Source: an uncultured Exiguobacterium sp. (GTDB lineage Bacteria; Bacillota; Bacilli; Exiguobacteriales; Exiguobacteriaceae). Taken from it: a stretch of DNA of 64,000 bases. Position numbers and translations under genes: made by a program. The notes beneath the pieces are model-generated. The model ran no database searches. It was not told the DNA's origin and saw only the letters and a list, made by a program, of their open reading frames with translations. Location: NCBI GenBank assembly GCA_913775715.1, contig CAJYMC010000007.1, positions 186,001 to 250,000 of the forward strand. The letters are read 5' to 3'. This document shows, piece by piece, positions 55,271-63,843 of this stretch; position 1 is the stretch's first letter; each line of letters starts with the position of its first letter.

Positions 55271-56935
55271 ATGGCGATGAAGCGAAAACGACTCGGTGAA
55301 ATGTTAATCGAAGAAAGTTTAGTGACAGAGAGTCAAATCGATGAGGCACTTTCTGTAAAACGACCAACTGAAAAATTGGGTGACGCGTTACTTCGCCTTG
55401 GTCATTTAACGGAACAACAGTTACTAGAAGCGCTCCATCATCAGTTAAAGATCCCGATCATTCAACTGTATAATTATCCGGTCGATGTCGCGGTAACGAA
55501 ATTGATTTCAAAAGAGTTAGCGCAACGGCATACACTCGTTCCGGTTTACCGTGAAGGGAATCGTTTATTTATTGCCATGGCGGATCCGATGGACCTGATT
55601 GCAATCGATGACTTACGGATGCAGACGGGTCTAGTGATTGACGTAGGTATCGCGACACGGGATGAAATCAGACGAACCATCCTGAAATATTATGATATTG
55701 ATTCGTCATTACGTGATTTATTAGAGTCGGATGATATGACAGAAATGGATCAATCACGAGACGTAGTGACACGCGAAGATGCACCAATCATTCGTCTCGT
55801 TAATCAAATCTTAGAAAATGCGATCGCGCAACGAGCGTCGGATATTCATATGGATCCACAGGAAACATCGATGACGATTCGAATTCGGATCGATGGAGAA
55901 CTTCGAACGGAAAACAATTATCCGAAACAGATTCAAAGCATTTTAACGACGCGGATCAAGGTCATGAGTGAGCTTGATATTACTGAATCCCGCTTACCGC
56001 AAGATGGGCGAATCAAGTATGTCTTTAATGGACTAGCTTACGACTTCCGTGTCTCTACGTTACCTACTGTGTATGGGGAAAAAGTCGTCATTCGAATCCT
56101 GGATAGTTCCAACTCAAATATTTCTATCTCTAAAATTGGCTTCAGCTCACGGAATGAATCACAGTTTCGGGAGATGTTAAAACGACCGAACGGTATCATT
56201 TTGATTACTGGTCCGACCGGTTCTGGGAAATCGTCGACGTTGTATGCGGCATTGAATGAATTGAATGACGAGTCACGCAATATCATCACCGTCGAAGATC
56301 CGGTTGAGTACCAGGTCGATGGTATCAATCAGGTCCAAGTGAATGCGAAAATCGGCTTGACATTTGCGAGTGGTCTTCGTTCGATTCTACGTCAGGATCC
56401 GAACGTCGTCATGGTCGGTGAGATTCGCGATATTGAAACAGCAGAAATTTCGATTCGTGCTTCTTTGACAGGACACTTAGTTCTATCCACGCTCCATACA
56501 AACTCAGCAGTCAGTTCGATTACGCGGTTGATCGATATGGGCGTTGAATCGTTCCTCGTCGCAGCTTCACTTAGTGGGTTGATCGCACAACGACTCGTCC
56601 GCCGTGTTTGTCGGGACTGCGGAGAAGTCCATCCACTCTCAACGCGGGAGCAGGAACTATTTGATCAAGAAGGAATCGAGGCGACGACTGTCATGCGAGG
56701 TCGTGGCTGCTCATCTTGTAACATGACCGGATATCGAGGTCGTGTCGCGATTCAGGAAGTTATCATGATTGACGAAGTCTTACGGCGCATGATCATGAAC
56801 CAGTCGACGGAAAGTGACATCACAGCGTACGTTAAATCGCAAGGACAACGTTTCCTTCTAGCTGATGGTCTATCGAAAGTAGCTGACGGTATCACGACGA
56901 CAGAAGAGATTTTACGGACGGTGATTTCAGAATGA
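55271..56935 (+). CDS. pilB: Pilus assembly ATPase PilB with MshEN-like N-terminus
   Basis: A 554-residue extension motor for type IV pili. The N-terminal region has two tandem motifs (RLGEMLIEESLVTESQIDEA and KLGDALLRLGHLTEQQLLEA) like the c-di-GMP-binding MshEN domain. The motor core has Walker A TGPTGSGKSSTLYA near 316, the Asp-box and Walker B VVMVGEIRDIETAEI, the His-box TLHTNSAVSSITRL, and a tetracysteine zinc site (CRDC, CSSC). Its stop overlaps pilT (ATGA). Starts at 55271 or 55277 are both possible. Confidence 0.95.
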   Translation: MAMKRKRLGEMLIEESLVTESQIDEALSVKRPTEKLGDALLRLGHLTEQQLLEALHHQLKIPIIQLYNYPVDVAVTKLISKELAQRHTLVPVYREGNRLFIAMADPMDLIAIDDLRMQTGLVIDVGIATRDEIRRTILKYYDIDSSLRDLLESDDMTEMDQSRDVVTREDAPIIRLVNQILENAIAQRASDIHMDPQETSMTIRIRIDGELRTENNYPKQIQSILTTRIKVMSELDITESRLPQDGRIKYVFNGLAYDFRVSTLPTVYGEKVVIRILDSSNSNISISKIGFSSRNESQFREMLKRPNGIILITGPTGSGKSSTLYAALNELNDESRNIITVEDPVEYQVDGINQVQVNAKIGLTFASGLRSILRQDPNVVMVGEIRDIETAEISIRASLTGHLVLSTLHTNSAVSSITRLIDMGVESFLVAASLSGLIAQRLVRRVCRDCGEVHPLSTREQELFDQEGIEATTVMRGRGCSSCNMTGYRGRVAIQEVIMIDEVLRRMIMNQSTESDITAYVKSQGQRFLLADGLSKVADGITTTEEILRTVISE

Positions 56936-57978
56936 ATCAAACGATGGAACGTGCCCAAATCGAAGATATTCTTCGATCCTCGAAGGAACGAGGGGCATCC
57001 GATGTTCATTTGACCGCCGGATCTCCTCCTGTGTTTCGGATCAATGGAACACTGACACCATATGGATCCGAGAAGATGAAACCGGTCATCATTGACGGGT
57101 TCGTTCGTTCGTTGATCACGGAAGACATGTATCAGCAACTGAAGCAGGATCGAGATATTGATTTTTCGTTTGGTGTGACAGGTGTAGCACGATATCGGGT
57201 CAATTGTTTTTACCAGCGAGGTGCATTATCGATGGCCTTTCGAACGATCCCGACAGAAGTGCCTTCGCTTGAACAGTTAGGACTTCCTCCAGTCATCAAA
57301 CGCTTTTTGACGAAGCCACATGGTCTCATCCTTGTCACGGGTCCAACAGGTTCCGGGAAGTCGACGACGCTTGCTGCGATGATCAACGAAATCAATCAGA
57401 CGATGTATAAACGGATCATCACATTGGAAGACCCGATTGAATACTTACACAGTCATCGAAAAAGCTTAATTGATCAACGGGAGATTGGAATTGATGCGCC
57501 ACGTTTTTCGACAGGATTGCGCTCAGCGCTTCGCCAAGACCCAGATGTTATTTTACTGGGAGAAATGCGCGACCTTGAAACGATTGCTACAGCGGTAACG
57601 GCTGCTGAAACCGGTCATCTTGTCTTTGCGACGGTGCATACGGCAACAGCAGCTTCAACGGTCAGTCGCATCATTGATGTATTTCCTTCTGAGCAACAAG
57701 ATCAGATTCGGGCACAGCTAGCGAACGTCCTAGCGGGTGTCATCTCACAACGACTCATGCCACGATCGGATGGAACAGGACGTGTCGCTGCCTTAGAAAT
57801 CATGGTTGATACACCAGCTGTCTCCAACTTGATTCGGACAGGTAAGGAATATCAGATTCAATCCGTCTTACAGACGGGTAAACAATATGGCATGCAAACG
57901 ATGCAGATGGCCTTACAGGATTTGGTCAGTCGCGGTTTGATCCCGGCATCTGCTGCAACACCATACATATCGGGGTGA
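56932..57978 (+). CDS. pilT: Pilus retraction ATPase PilT
   Basis: A 348-residue twitching motor ATPase. GASDVHLTAGSPPVFRING starts the N-terminal domain. Walker A is TGPTGSGKSTTLAA near 141, Walker B is DVILLGEMRDLETI, the His-box ATVHTATAASTVSRIID, and the AIRNLIRE-like end has SNLIRTGKEYQI. The lack of a tetracysteine site and the length separate it from PilB. Its presence implies that the pilus can retract, so twitching or DNA uptake is possible. Confidence 0.95.
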   Translation: MNQTMERAQIEDILRSSKERGASDVHLTAGSPPVFRINGTLTPYGSEKMKPVIIDGFVRSLITEDMYQQLKQDRDIDFSFGVTGVARYRVNCFYQRGALSMAFRTIPTEVPSLEQLGLPPVIKRFLTKPHGLILVTGPTGSGKSTTLAAMINEINQTMYKRIITLEDPIEYLHSHRKSLIDQREIGIDAPRFSTGLRSALRQDPDVILLGEMRDLETIATAVTAAETGHLVFATVHTATAASTVSRIIDVFPSEQQDQIRAQLANVLAGVISQRLMPRSDGTGRVAALEIMVDTPAVSNLIRTGKEYQIQSVLQTGKQYGMQTMQMALQDLVSRGLIPASAATPYISG

Positions 57979-57982
57979 AGGG

Positions 57983-59200
57983 ATGGCAGTATTCATTTAT
58001 GAAGGTCGAACGATGGCCGGAAAACGAAAGAAGGGCAAGATTACTGCGCTGACGAAGCGCGAGGCAGCAGAACGTCTTCGGACGGATCAAATCGCCGTCA
58101 CATTGCTTGAGAAACAAGAATCAAAAGGGTTAAATACCGAGATTACGTTTTTAAGTGCTAAACCGAAGATTGAACACCTCGTCATGTATGCGCGTCAGTT
58201 TTCGACGCTCGTTCGATCGGGTGTTTCGATTGTTAGAGCAACAGAAATTCTACGTAAACAAACAGAATCAAAACCACTCGAGCGAGCGCTTGTCGAGGTA
58301 GAAGATGATTTGCGTAGTGGGATTCAGTTTTCCCAGGCAATCGAAAAACATCCTCGCGTATTCGATACGTTTTTCGTCAGTATGGCGATGGCGGGGGAAG
58401 CGAGTGGGAATCTCGAAGAGGCGTTAGATAACATCGTGACGCAACTGCAAAAACAATATGAGATCAAACGAAAAGTCATTTCGGCCTTAATCTATCCGGC
58501 GGTCGTTTCGCTTGTCGCGATTGGCGTCGTTGTCTTTCTGATGATGAATGTCGTACCGACGTTCGCTTCGATCTTTGATCAGTTAGGCAGTGAGTTGCCG
58601 CTGATCACGAAACTCGTCGTCGCAGTCTCCGACTTTTTTGTCGCTTACTGGTGGGTGCTGCTATTGATTGCGTTTGGCTTGATTGGACTGTTGTATTTTA
58701 ATCTCAAGAATGAGCGGCAGCGTCTTTTCTTTGACCGATTCTTGTTAATGATTCCAGTCTTCGGACCGCTGATTCAAAAATCACAAATCGCGCTGATGAC
58801 ACGTGGCTTGTCGGTGTTACTGAATGCGTCAGTACCGATTTTAGCTTCGCTCGACATTACTGAACGAATCGTTACGAATCGGATCATCCGTAAAGGGATC
58901 GCAGGTGCGAACGAAGCGATGTCGCGCGGTATTCCGATGCACGAACCACTAGAGCGAAACAAGTACTTCCCGCCGCTCGTCACGCAGATGATTGCGATCG
59001 GGGAAGAATCGGGTCGGCTCGATTCGATGTTGACGGAAGTCGCGAACTTCTACGAAACCGAAGTGGAGACGACGACGGACCGATTGAAATCAATCATCGA
59101 ACCGTTACTGATCGTCGTTTTAGCTGCAATCGTTGGTGTTATCGTCATCGCCGTCGTCGTACCGATGTTTAAGATTTACTCTGACATTCAGGCAGGTTGA
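57983..59200 (+). CDS. pilC: Type IV pilus inner-membrane platform protein PilC
   Basis: A 405-residue GspF/PilC family protein with the two repeated cytoplasmic domains (FSTLVRSGVSIVRATEIL and RGLSVLLNASVPILASLDI) and three membrane spans (about 170-195, 220-240 and 375-400). It couples the PilB and PilT motors to the growing filament. It begins four bases after the pilT stop. Confidence 0.94.
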   Translation: MAVFIYEGRTMAGKRKKGKITALTKREAAERLRTDQIAVTLLEKQESKGLNTEITFLSAKPKIEHLVMYARQFSTLVRSGVSIVRATEILRKQTESKPLERALVEVEDDLRSGIQFSQAIEKHPRVFDTFFVSMAMAGEASGNLEEALDNIVTQLQKQYEIKRKVISALIYPAVVSLVAIGVVVFLMMNVVPTFASIFDQLGSELPLITKLVVAVSDFFVAYWWVLLLIAFGLIGLLYFNLKNERQRLFFDRFLLMIPVFGPLIQKSQIALMTRGLSVLLNASVPILASLDITERIVTNRIIRKGIAGANEAMSRGIPMHEPLERNKYFPPLVTQMIAIGEESGRLDSMLTEVANFYETEVETTTDRLKSIIEPLLIVVLAAIVGVIVIAVVVPMFKIYSDIQAG

Positions 59201-59263
59201 CAATTGTAAAATCATTTACCTGTTGTTAAAAAAAGACATAAACTACAAAAAATGTGGTGCTAC

Positions 59264-59301
59264 TATAATAGTATTCGTTTGGATAGTAAGTCTTACTAAC
59301 C
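59264..59301 (+). promoter_or_regulatory. pilA promoter -10 and 21-base imperfect palindrome
   Basis: TATAAT (59264-59269) lies in the 137-base gap before pilA; the -35 is weak. A palindrome with 9 of 10 paired positions (59281-59290 with 59292-59301) begins about five bases after the expected start. It can be an operator or a 5' hairpin that protects the pilin mRNA. Confidence 0.5.
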
Positions 59302-59337
59302 AAGAACAGTCAAAAAGCACTAGGGAGGCATAATGAA

Positions 59338-59862
59338 ATGATCGAACGGTTAAAAGAAATCTGGTTAGATGCAAAACAAATGCGTGATGAGCGCGGACTG
59401 ACATTGATCGAGTTACTCGTCGTCGTCGTTATCTTAGGTATCATCGCAGCAATCGCTGTCGTCGCAATTGGTGGATTGATTGATAACTCACGTAAGGATG
59501 CACAGGTATCAAATGCAAAACAGTTATTAAGTGCTGCAAAACTTTATACTTCTCAAAACACTCTAGAGAGCGGTGAAGTAGTTCAGTTAGGACTATTAAA
59601 AGGTGGAGCAACTATGACTGACTCAACTGACAAAGGTACAACAGCTGCACCAAGAACAGGGAATTTGGACAAATTTGTTGATTCACTTAAGGATCCTATG
59701 GATGGTGATGCTGATTATCAAGATGCTTATGTTCAAGTAACAGAAGCCTCGGGTAAATATACATATAAAGTATATTTAGTTGGTTCAAAAAGTTACTTTA
59801 ACGGTGATGGTCCTGGTGGCTTAAAGCGTGCAGGAGTATCATCAAATACCGTGACACCATAA
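59338..59862 (+). CDS. pilA: Major type IV pilin (prepilin PilA)
   Basis: A 174-residue prepilin. The leader is 20 residues, cut after Gly20. The mature N-terminus is LTLIELLVVVVILGIIAAIA with Glu5, then the alpha-helix and a Gly- and Asp-rich globular end. There are no cysteines, so no disulfide-bound D-loop. GGGAGG (59323-59328) lies nine bases before the ATG. The first 60 codons use the GTC/ATC-rich codons of the neighbours, but the rest is clearly more AT-rich, which suggests a variable segment. It has its own promoter region and terminator, as expected for the most abundant subunit. Confidence 0.92.
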   Translation: MIERLKEIWLDAKQMRDERGLTLIELLVVVVILGIIAAIAVVAIGGLIDNSRKDAQVSNAKQLLSAAKLYTSQNTLESGEVVQLGLLKGGATMTDSTDKGTTAAPRTGNLDKFVDSLKDPMDGDADYQDAYVQVTEASGKYTYKVYLVGSKSYFNGDGPGGLKRAGVSSNTVTP

Positions 59863-59865
59863 CTT

Positions 59866-59888
59866 CCCCCCTCCTCGGGGGTTTTTTT
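59866..59888 (+). terminator. Terminator after pilA
   Basis: CCCCC and GGGGG arms (about 59867-59871 and 59877-59881) around TCCTC, followed by seven T residues. Confidence 0.82.
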
Positions 59889-59917
59889 CTGAACTTTTTT
59901 GAAAGGGAGGTCGTGTC

Positions 59918-60673
59918 ATGACGATCGTCTTCACGGTCTATTTTTTCTTGTTAGGTTTGTTGATCACATCGTTTACGAATGTCGTTGGTTTGCGTGTTCC
60001 GGTCGGTGAGTCGATCGTTCATCCACGTTCCCATTGTCCGACCTGTGGACATGTGTTAGGACCGCTCGAACTGACACCAGTAATCGGATATGTAGTACTC
60101 GGTGGGAAATGTCGTTCTTGCGGACAGTCGATTTCAATCAAGTATCCAGCGCTTGAACTACTCGGTGGTGTGCTTTATGCCTATGGGTTTTGGCAGTTCG
60201 CTTGGTCGATGGAACTTGCGTTGACGCTCGTTCTAACTAGTCTATTGTTCATTCTTACGATGTCAGATCTTGCGTATATGCTCATACCGAATAAAATTTT
60301 ACTGTTCTTTTTACCAATTGCCTTGATTGTGCGCTACCTTTCACCACTTGAAAACTGGTATAATCCAATTATTGGAGGAATCGTCGGATTCGTTCTATTA
60401 TTCGTCATTTTTCTTGCTTCACGACGCGGTATGGGAGCTGGAGATGTCAAGCTCTTCGGATTACTGGGGATTTTCCTTGGACCGCTTCACGTCGTCATTG
60501 CTTTGTTTGTTTCAGCATTTGTTGGTTCAGTGATCGGACTGACGCTACTCGGAACGGGACGCGTCAAACGAAAACAACCGATACCATTCGTTCCCTCCAT
60601 TGCGATCGGGACATTACTTACATATTATTTTGCGGATGATTGGGTGTCATGGTACCTCGATTTACTGCTTTAG
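59918..60673 (+). CDS. pilD: Prepilin peptidase/N-methyltransferase (PilD/ComC)
   Basis: A 251-residue membrane aspartyl protease that cuts prepilin leaders and methylates the new N-terminus. The zinc-binding methyltransferase part has CPTC and CRSC (near residues 38 and 65). The catalytic Asp residues lie in TMSDLAYMLIPN (near 116) and the GxGD-type RGMGAGDVKLFG (near 172). About seven membrane spans. A strong GGGAGG site precedes the ATG. It takes the place of comC after folC in B. subtilis. Confidence 0.95.
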   Translation: MTIVFTVYFFLLGLLITSFTNVVGLRVPVGESIVHPRSHCPTCGHVLGPLELTPVIGYVVLGGKCRSCGQSISIKYPALELLGGVLYAYGFWQFAWSMELALTLVLTSLLFILTMSDLAYMLIPNKILLFFLPIALIVRYLSPLENWYNPIIGGIVGFVLLFVIFLASRRGMGAGDVKLFGLLGIFLGPLHVVIALFVSAFVGSVIGLTLLGTGRVKRKQPIPFVPSIAIGTLLTYYFADDWVSWYLDLLL

Positions 60674-60691
60674 GAAAGGAAGAACGTACAT

Positions 60692-62410
60692 ATGACGCAA
60701 CGGCGTAAAGGTACATATGTTTATTTTAATTTTACGGACGTCGCTATTTTTGGTGCGGTTGTCAAAAAAGGGGTCTTGAAACGACGTGCTGTCGTATCTC
60801 TTCCAGCAGGTACGTTACAGGGCGGATGGCTTCAACCGGAAGCGTCGCTCGATCTGATTTTCGATAGTCTATTGACGAAGTTGAAAGTTCCTCGCGGATC
60901 CAAAGCCGTTCTTGCGCTAGATGGTTCACTCGTCCTTGCGCGGAAACTCGATATTCCGGAGACGATTGCGACGAATCAGATTCGGGGTTATTTATTCATG
61001 GAGATTGGTCATAGCATTGTCCTTCCTTTTGAAGAACCGTACTTCGACTACACTGTCCTTGAAGATGGTGAAAAACGTGAAATCATGCTGTATGCGGCGC
61101 CTAATGAAGCACTGAAACAATATACGCAATTGTTTAAACAAAAGCATCTTCGATTAGTGGCAGCGGAGCCACAACCACTTTCTACCTACTTCGGTCTTGA
61201 AGCACATTATCCAGCAGCAGATACCGATACGCTACTGATTTGGAATGCAAACGCAACGAATCATCAACTGATCATTATTGAAGACCGTGTACCACGTCTG
61301 ATTCGCTCAGTGGATACGTTTTCGGCAGATGCTTGGGATGTAGACGTGATCGAGGATCAATTGCATTACCGCTATCGATCGGATGATCAGACGGTTGAAC
61401 TCGTTTTGGATGAAATGCTGCTGGAATTTTCGCGTGTGTTAGATTTTTACCGCTTCTCGCTCGCTCGAGAAAGCCGTGAAATCAAGACAGTCGTCCTTGC
61501 GGGAGACTTCCCGTTTCGAGATGAATTAGCGACGCGTTTCCGGACGAACTTTGATCTTCCGTTGGACGAAGTACCAGATGTGATGACGATCGATAGTCAA
61601 TCGGTTCCACGCATTTACTTACCAATCGTTGGTCTGGCCACTGCACGACCGGATCGTATCAATCTTTTACCAGAAAGTGACGAGGCACCCAAATATCCGC
61701 TCGTTGCTTCGCTGATTTTATTATTATTTGGTGGATTGATTGGTGGTTATTTATATTGGCAAACGGATCAGTTCGCTAACCGAGTGGAATCCGTAGACGA
61801 TCAGATTCAAATCGTCCGGCAATTACAATCCGAATCCGATCAGTCGTCTAAACAAGAAGTCGTTCAATTGAAACAGACGGTCGAGTCGCTAGAAGAAGCG
61901 CCAAAGCCAGCTGTTCCAACACTTGAACGAATCACACGTTACTTACCAGAACGCGGATACATTCTTCAGTACGCATATGGAGCGGACGATACCGTTGCTA
62001 TGACGGCTCAGTTTGAGACACTCGATGAGCTGAATGATTTTTATCGAGAGTTGCTGACCGATAAAGTGTTTTCTGATACGACACTCGCTAGTGTGACGAC
62101 AAAAACGATGAATGAGAAGACGGATGTCGTGACAACGACGACAGTCGATCCAACAACAGGACAAGAGATTCCAACGACGGAGATCTCCCCGACTGATGAT
62201 ACGAAGACCGAAGAACCGCGATATATCGGTCAATTTTCAATGAATGTTAATATTGAAGAAGTTGTAAAGGGTGAGACCAATGAGGCAGACCCGGCAGTAC
62301 CGAAAGAAGATAAACCATCTGAACCAGAAGTGGAAGGGGATGGTCAAACACCAGATGATCCTTCAGGCGAAGTCATCTCTACAGAGGTCGAGGAGGTGCC
62401 TGAGAATTGA
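60692..62410 (+). CDS. PilM-PilN fusion protein
   Basis: A 572-residue protein. Residues 1-335 resemble the actin-like PilM (FDSLLTKLKVPRGSKAVLAL, RGYLFMEIGHSIVLPFEEPY, IKTVVLAGDFPFRDELATRF). Residues 336-358 form a membrane span (YPLVASLILLLFGGLIGGYLYW region). Then comes a PilN-like coiled coil and fold (VPTLERITRYLPERGYIL) and a low-complexity acidic Pro-rich tail. In most species PilM and PilN are separate, with PilM binding the PilN N-terminus. Here they are joined. The stop overlaps the TTG start of pilO. Confidence 0.85.
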   Translation: MTQRRKGTYVYFNFTDVAIFGAVVKKGVLKRRAVVSLPAGTLQGGWLQPEASLDLIFDSLLTKLKVPRGSKAVLALDGSLVLARKLDIPETIATNQIRGYLFMEIGHSIVLPFEEPYFDYTVLEDGEKREIMLYAAPNEALKQYTQLFKQKHLRLVAAEPQPLSTYFGLEAHYPAADTDTLLIWNANATNHQLIIIEDRVPRLIRSVDTFSADAWDVDVIEDQLHYRYRSDDQTVELVLDEMLLEFSRVLDFYRFSLARESREIKTVVLAGDFPFRDELATRFRTNFDLPLDEVPDVMTIDSQSVPRIYLPIVGLATARPDRINLLPESDEAPKYPLVASLILLLFGGLIGGYLYWQTDQFANRVESVDDQIQIVRQLQSESDQSSKQEVVQLKQTVESLEEAPKPAVPTLERITRYLPERGYILQYAYGADDTVAMTAQFETLDELNDFYRELLTDKVFSDTTLASVTTKTMNEKTDVVTTTTVDPTTGQEIPTTEISPTDDTKTEEPRYIGQFSMNVNIEEVVKGETNEADPAVPKEDKPSEPEVEGDGQTPDDPSGEVISTEVEEVPEN

Positions 62411-63135
62411 AGCGATATAGTAGCTACCTTCTTCTTTTTTTATCAGTACTGATCGTGCTTGGGAGTGTCGGATATTTCGGATATACGACGTATATGACAC
62501 ATCAAACCTTGCAACAAAAAGAGGCAACACTCAAACGAGAGCAAATGGCGTTAGAGCAAGCAAAAGCAAATGAACAAAAAGTGGACGTGGCAGAATCGAG
62601 CTTCCTACAACAAAAAGTTCCGGTGACGGCATCGAATGATGATGTTATCGACGCGATCAACGCAGCAAGTCAGATTGCAGGAGTCAAGGTTCAGTCGATC
62701 ACTTTCGGTCAGGCAACAGCAGCGGAAGCGACGACGCAATCTCCCGTGACATCCACACCAGCTGTTGACGGAGCGATGGCGACTGAATCGGATCAAGCAC
62801 CTGCACCTGATGCGACGACTTCATCGTCGAATGCGACACCGTTACCAGCTTCCTTGACAATTGAAGCGCCGTCTTATCTTGAACTGATGGCTTTCTTGAA
62901 ACAAATTGAGCGGACGGACCGGATTACGGTTCTACGTCAGATTCAATTGACTGGTCCTGAAGAACAAGGACCTGGTAGTAGTGCCATTCAACTGGAAGGT
63001 GAAATGCTGTCCTTCACTGTCGAAATCGAATCGTATTATCGTCCGGATTTAACGAAGTTGACGCCTGATAAACAGACGCCACTTAAAGAGAAGACACCGA
63101 AGTCAGATCCTTTTGTTGATGTGACAGGAAATTAA
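62407..63135 (+). CDS. pilO: PilO-like pilus alignment protein
   Basis: A 242-residue protein with one N-terminal span (residues 6-28), a coiled coil (QQKEATLKREQMALEQAKAN), a ferredoxin-like core (DVIDAINAASQIAGVKVQSI, SYLELMAFLKQIERTDRITV), and a 45-residue Ala/Thr/Ser/Pro linker inserted in the middle. It partners the PilN part of the fusion. The TTG at 62407 overlaps the previous stop, and AGGAGGTG lies eight bases upstream, which supports this unusual start. Confidence 0.82.
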   Translation: MKRYSSYLLLFLSVLIVLGSVGYFGYTTYMTHQTLQQKEATLKREQMALEQAKANEQKVDVAESSFLQQKVPVTASNDDVIDAINAASQIAGVKVQSITFGQATAAEATTQSPVTSTPAVDGAMATESDQAPAPDATTSSSNATPLPASLTIEAPSYLELMAFLKQIERTDRITVLRQIQLTGPEEQGPGSSAIQLEGEMLSFTVEIESYYRPDLTKLTPDKQTPLKEKTPKSDPFVDVTGN

Positions 63136-63145
63136 GATGATTTTG

Positions 63146-63181
63146 GCGGTTCCTACTCTGTTAGGGACCGCTTATTTTTTG
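63146..63181 (+). terminator. Terminator at the end of the pilus operon
   Basis: GCGGTTCCTA (63146-63155) pairs with TAGGGACCGC (one G-U pair), loop CTCTGT, then a T run. Confidence 0.88.
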
Positions 63182-63242
63182 TTAGACTAAACGATGACTC
63201 GAATTATCCGATTCGAAATCAATGGGAAAGAACGTGATACTG

Positions 63243-63818
63243 ATGATAACGCAACCATCCTTGATCCTTGCCTCGGCTTCACCACGCCGGACAGAACTTC
63301 TAAAGCAAATCGGAATTCCTCATGACGTCGTACCTGCGAACGTCGTCGAAGAGGCACCATATCCAATGTCACCGCATGAGTACGTCCGTTATTTATCGCA
63401 AAAGAAAGCGCGAGCGATTACGGTAGAAGGCGTCATTCTGGCTGCGGATACGGTCGTCGCAATTGATGACATGATTCTTGAGAAGCCAGCAGATGGTTCT
63501 GAGGCACGGGCGATGCTCGCACGTCTGTCGGGACGCGCTCATGAGGTCGTGACAGGCGTGACGATTCGCTTTGGTGAAAAGGAGGAGACGTTTGACGTGA
63601 CGACACATGTTCGTTTTGGTGCATTGCCAAACGAGTGGATCGAAGGATATATCGCGACGAACGAGCCTTACGATAAAGCGGGTGGCTATGGTATTCAAGC
63701 GATGGGAGGGCTATTCGTCGAAACAATCGAAGGCGATTATTATAATGTCGTCGGATTGCCAATCCACGAGATTACGAAACGTCTCGCGTCGTTTAAAATC
63801 AAGCCGATGTTTGCGTAA
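63243..63818 (+). CDS. maf: Maf-like nucleoside triphosphate pyrophosphatase
   Basis: A 191-residue enzyme that hydrolyses non-standard nucleotides (dTTP/UTP type in B. subtilis Maf) and is linked to septum control. LILASASPRRTELLKQIGI at the start, ILAADTVVAIDD, MLARLSGRAHEVVTGV and PYDKAGGYGIQAMGG are typical. The start is uncertain: ATG 63243 fits the family N-terminus best, while 63222 and GTG 63234 are in frame. GGGAAAG upstream is a weak site. It restores the B. subtilis order maf-radC. Confidence 0.93.
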   Translation: MITQPSLILASASPRRTELLKQIGIPHDVVPANVVEEAPYPMSPHEYVRYLSQKKARAITVEGVILAADTVVAIDDMILEKPADGSEARAMLARLSGRAHEVVTGVTIRFGEKEETFDVTTHVRFGALPNEWIEGYIATNEPYDKAGGYGIQAMGGLFVETIEGDYYNVVGLPIHEITKRLASFKIKPMFA

Positions 63819-63843
63819 TTCTGAAACAGAGAGGTCGGATGCT

